From Paludibacteraceae bacterium (lineage in GTDB: Bacteria > Bacteroidota > Bacteroidia > Bacteroidales > Paludibacteraceae): DNA of 46,886 nt. The position numbers were made by a program, and so were the translations under genes. Each line of letters begins with the position of its first letter. Position 1 is the stretch's first letter. Location: NCBI GenBank assembly GCA_024683975.1, contig JAIKXR010000072.1, positions 1 to 46,886 of the forward strand, read 5' to 3'. Below, in pieces: positions 44,207 to 46,886 of this stretch. The notes beneath the pieces were generated by a model. It was not told the DNA's origin and searched no databases. It worked only from the letters and a program-made list of their open reading frames with translations.

Positions 44207-45739
44207 ATGGTAACAGATGAATTTGGAGTTGAGTTTTCCGATGATATGAAAACGCTATTATGTTGTCGAAGCAATTCAATAAATGAATATGTCATTCCAG
44301 ATGGCGTAACAACCATTAGTGGGGGGGCATTTTCTCTTTATCCCAATCTCAAATCAATAACTATTCCTGATAGTGTAACAAGAATTGAAGAGGCTGCATT
44401 TCAAGGTTGTACAAAACTCAGATCTGTCATTATTCCCCCAAACGTAAAAATCATTGAATTTGGAGCATTTGAATCTTGTAAGCATCTCAAATCAATCACT
44501 ATCCCTAATGGTGTAACGAGCATTGGAGAAGCGGCATTTTATAAATGTTCCAGTCTTAAATCAATCACTATCCCTAATAGCGTAACGAGCATTGGAAAAG
44601 ATGCGTTTTATGGTTGCCCGAATCTGACATCAATAACTGTTGACAGTCAAAACAAAATATATGATTCAAGGGAAAACTGTAATGCGATAATTGAAACTAA
44701 AACTAACACACTTATAGCGGGTTGTCAAAAAACTATTATTCCCAATAGCGTAGCAAGCATTGGAGAACGGGCATTTTATGGTTGTTCCAATCTCACCTCA
44801 ATCACTATCCCCGATAGTGTGACAAGCATTGGAAAGGATGCGTTTTCACAATGTTCCAATCTCACATCCATCACTATCTCCGATAGCGTGACAAGCATTG
44901 GAAAGGACGCGTTTTCACAATGTCCCAATCTCACATCAATCACTATCCCCGATAGCGTGACAAGCATTGGAGAAGGGGCGTTTTATAAATGTTCCAGTCT
45001 TAATTCAATCATAATTGGTAATAGCGTAACAAGCATTGGAGATATGACATTTCAATGTTGTTCCAATCTCACATCCATAACTATTCCTGATAGCGTAACA
45101 AGCATTGGAGAGATGGTGTTTGCAGAATGTAATAAACTGACATCCATAGTTGTTGATAGTCAAAATAAGATTTTTGATTCAAGAGATAATTGTAATGCGA
45201 TAATAGAAACAGGAACCAATACCCTTGTGGCAGGATGTCCAAACACTGTTGTCCCTGATAGCGTAACAAGCATTGGAGAACGGGCATTTTATTGTTGTTC
45301 CATTAAATCAATCACTATTCCTGACAGCGTGACAATCATTAGAAAGTGGGCGTTTATGGGTTGTTCCAATCTCAAATCAATAACTATTGGCAATAACGTG
45401 ACAAGCATTGGATGGTGTGCTTTTTCAAGTTGTTCCAATCTCACCTCAATCACTATCCCCGATAGCGTAACAAGCATTGAAGGTGCAACATTTCATCATT
45501 GTTCCAATCTCACCTCAATCATAATCCCCAATGGCGTGACAAAAATTGGAAAGGAGGCATTCTCACATTGTTCCAGTCTTTTCTCAATCACTATCCCCAA
45601 TAGCGTGACAAGTATTGGAGAACGGGCATTTGACGGTTGTTCCAATCTTAAAAAAGTGATTGTGCCACCAGGAACAAAGAATCGTTTTAGTCAATTTGAC
45701 GCACTCAATGATTATATTGGCTGTGTTGAAGAAGAATAA
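44207..45739 (+). CDS. LRR_5 (BspA-type) leucine-rich repeat protein, longer copy
   Basis: 510 residues from ATG 44207 (MVTDEFGVEFSDDMKT), aligned with the start of the left copy. About seventeen 23-residue repeats (ITIPDSVTSIGxxAF) with two insert blocks (KIYDSRENCNAIIET, KIFDSRDNCNAIIET), and the same tail ending in YIGCVEEE. No signal peptide. The repeats are near-identical at DNA level (69-bp units), so copy number can change by recombination. The two LRR proteins share head and tail but differ in repeat number and order. Confidence 0.88.
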   Translation: MVTDEFGVEFSDDMKTLLCCRSNSINEYVIPDGVTTISGGAFSLYPNLKSITIPDSVTRIEEAAFQGCTKLRSVIIPPNVKIIEFGAFESCKHLKSITIPNGVTSIGEAAFYKCSSLKSITIPNSVTSIGKDAFYGCPNLTSITVDSQNKIYDSRENCNAIIETKTNTLIAGCQKTIIPNSVASIGERAFYGCSNLTSITIPDSVTSIGKDAFSQCSNLTSITISDSVTSIGKDAFSQCPNLTSITIPDSVTSIGEGAFYKCSSLNSIIIGNSVTSIGDMTFQCCSNLTSITIPDSVTSIGEMVFAECNKLTSIVVDSQNKIFDSRDNCNAIIETGTNTLVAGCPNTVVPDSVTSIGERAFYCCSIKSITIPDSVTIIRKWAFMGCSNLKSITIGNNVTSIGWCAFSSCSNLTSITIPDSVTSIEGATFHHCSNLTSIIIPNGVTKIGKEAFSHCSSLFSITIPNSVTSIGERAFDGCSNLKKVIVPPGTKNRFSQFDALNDYIGCVEEE

Positions 45740-45776
45740 GCGTTTTCCCCTTTGCATTTTATGTCGCTTAATACAA

Positions 45777-45809
45777 GCAGTACTTTTGTGTCAAATACAT
45801 TGGTACTGC
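45777..45809 (+). terminator. Terminator after the right LRR gene, overlapping a promoter
   Basis: GCAGTAC...GTACTGC arms with extended imperfect pairing, followed by TTTTTTT. The first arm includes TACTTTTG (45781-45788) with TTTT 20 bp upstream (45757-45760), the same terminator-promoter overlap as at 36992-37024. Confidence 0.7.
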
Positions 45810-45816
45810 TTTTTTT

Positions 45817-45942
45817 ATGACAATCAATCTCACACTTCCACCTGCTGGCGAGAAAAGACATACACCCAAACGGTGGCAATACTGTAACAGCACACCATCG
45901 GTTTTGACGCGATTGTTCTCCCGCAGCAAAGGAAAGCCGTGA
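45817..45942 (+). pseudogene. Frameshifted remnant of the MTINLTLP gene
   Basis: ATG 45817 gives MTINLTLPPAGEK. Compared with the left copy one C is missing after codon 7, which throws the rest out of frame; the +1 frame reads TCWREKTYTQT like TCWQELTPKQL. The ORF ends at 45942. Between 45943 and 46110 nothing is recognisable. Confidence 0.65.
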
Positions 45943-46110
45943 CCGCCGCCTTACCTTTTGCAATGGTATGCCAATAAACGCCGCGTGCCGTTGCGCCTTC
46001 TATGAAGGCAGCCTATATGCGGAAAAGCAAAAAAACGAAACGGACGAGAGAGCTGGGAGGAAGGAATTTTGCGGGGGAAGGAATGGCGGGCGGACCTTTT
46101 GGGGGAATTG

Positions 46111-46142
46111 TTTGCGGAAACGGAGAAAGGGCTGTATCTTTG
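46111..46142 (+). promoter_or_regulatory. Promoter of the MmeI-like gene
   Basis: TTTG (46111-46114), 20-bp spacer, TATCTTTG (46135-46142) followed by CGGGC: full consensus. It places the transcript start near 46149. Confidence 0.8.
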
Positions 46143-46157
46143 CGGGCGGAATATGCA

Positions 46158-46197
46158 AGATGTTATGAACGCAACAGAGATGTTATGAACGCAATAG
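46158..46197. repeat. 20-bp tandem duplication at the start of the MmeI-like gene
   Basis: AGATGTTATGAACGCAACAG is followed directly by AGATGTTATGAACGCAATAG. Each copy carries an ATG. The first opens MNATEML and stops at TGA 46186-46188, overlapping the ATG of the real gene at 46185. Confidence 0.9.
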
Positions 46198-46886
46198 AGC
46201 AAAAGAAAGCCGCCAAGCGGTTTGCCGACAAATGGCAAGGCAAAGGCTATGAGAAAGGAGATACCCAAAAATTCTGGCTGGAACTCCTGCAGGATGTTCT
46301 GGGCGTGGAAGATGTGTTCTCCTACATTGAGTTTGAAGACCAGGTAATGGTGGAGAGTACCAACTTTATGGACGGATACATACCCGCCACCAAAGTGCTG
46401 ATAGAGCAAAAGTCAGTTGAGAAAGAACTTGGCAAAGGCATACGCCAGTCGGACGGCTCAACACTCAATCCGTTTCAACAAGCCAAGCGATATATAGTAG
46501 GACTACCCGTTGACAGGCACCCACGCTGGGTGGTGACATGCAATTTCCGCGAGTTCTGGGTGTATAATATGAATCGCCCCAACGATGAGCCGCAAAAGAT
46601 ATTGCTTGAGAATCTTGGAAAAGAGGTGTACCGCCTGCAGTTCCTTGTCCACGAGCGTGACGAGCAGACAGAGCAGCAACTGCAGGTGTCTGTCAAAGCG
46701 GGCGAACTGGTAGGCATTATCTACGACAAACTGCTGGATCAGTACAGGAGCGTGAGCGTCCCGCCTGCTGACGATATGCACGCGAGCCGCGTGCGCTCCG
46801 ACATCCTCCGCTCGCTCAACATCCTCTGTGTCCGCCTCGTGTTCTGCCTTTACGCCGAAGACGCGGGACTCTTCCCGTCCAAGACA
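46185..46886 (+). CDS. MmeI-like type IIG restriction-modification enzyme (N-terminal part)
   Basis: Open to the window edge (234 codons). FADKWQGKGYEKGDTQKFWL then LLQDVLGV is the start typical of MmeI-like single-chain enzymes. It is followed by a PD-ExK-type nuclease core (FMDGYIPATKVLIEQKS, with Asp and Glu-x-Lys), PFQQAKRYIVGLP, and the helical spacer with LRSLNILCVRLVFCLYAEDA and GLFP. The methyltransferase and target-recognition parts would lie beyond the window. An in-frame ATG at 46017 is rejected because it precedes the promoter. Confidence 0.85.
   Translation, partial: MNAIEQKKAAKRFADKWQGKGYEKGDTQKFWLELLQDVLGVEDVFSYIEFEDQVMVESTNFMDGYIPATKVLIEQKSVEKELGKGIRQSDGSTLNPFQQAKRYIVGLPVDRHPRWVVTCNFREFWVYNMNRPNDEPQKILLENLGKEVYRLQFLVHERDEQTEQQLQVSVKAGELVGIIYDKLLDQYRSVSVPPADDMHASRVRSDILRSLNILCVRLVFCLYAEDAGLFPSKT

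Noticed and set aside
46017..46184. In-frame N-terminal extension of the MmeI-like gene (from ATG 46017)
   Set aside because: It would begin upstream of the consensus promoter, is Gly/Arg-rich low-complexity sequence, and family homology starts just after 46185.

Overview
The window is chromosomal DNA from a member of the Bacteroidales; family and genus cannot be fixed from sequence alone. The evidence is the gene content (asparaginyl-tRNA synthetase, MeaB, TonB receptor with DUF5689 lipoprotein, DUF1573, BT0820-like HAD protein, BspA-type LRR_5 proteins) and the many promoters with the Bacteroidetes primary-sigma signature, TTTG - 19/20 bp - TAnnTTTG.

Left part (1-19,430). A truncated DUF4143-type ATPase gene runs off the left edge with an excellent promoter and three operator-like 18-mers. 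A 750-bp gene-free stretch follows, holding a 66-bp palindromic tandem array and a 7 x 11-bp array. Next come two leftward housekeeping blocks: asnS - TonB receptor - DUF5689 lipoprotein - cvpA - nadE - dsbD, and rel - DUF1573 - meaB - dnaB. A divergent SPOR-domain amidase closes this part with a clean terminator, beside the tail of what looks like a dead restriction gene.

Middle part (19,430-36,545). A GC-rich four-gene operon (indolepyruvate oxidoreductase alpha and beta, aminotransferase, CoA-transferase) fits oxidation of aromatic amino acids to aryl-acetates, or the reverse. Then come a secreted repeat protein, recR, a small membrane protein, a HAD phosphatase, a GNAT acetyltransferase, a periplasmic GH13 amylase, a TolC-HlyD-ABC2-ABC2 exporter without an ATPase, and an NrnA-like DHH phosphoesterase.

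Right part (36,546-46,886) is accessory DNA. It is a rearranged phage-like module on the minus strand (72-aa, PLD-like, 76-aa, portal, DUF6712 and MTINLTLP-type genes). Accessory genes sit between its core genes: a small Zn-ribbon membrane protein, an AbiEi/AbiEii toxin-antitoxin pair bracketed by 37-bp inverted repeats, and LRR_5 proteins with their own promoter and terminator. A chimeric gene scar shows that one insertion point was duplicated. The LRR cassette occurs twice in inverted orientation at the two ends of the module. Immediately right is an MmeI-like type IIG restriction-modification gene, cut by the window edge. This cargo-bearing module next to defence genes is the most unusual part of the window.

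No tRNA, rRNA or CRISPR array was recognised.
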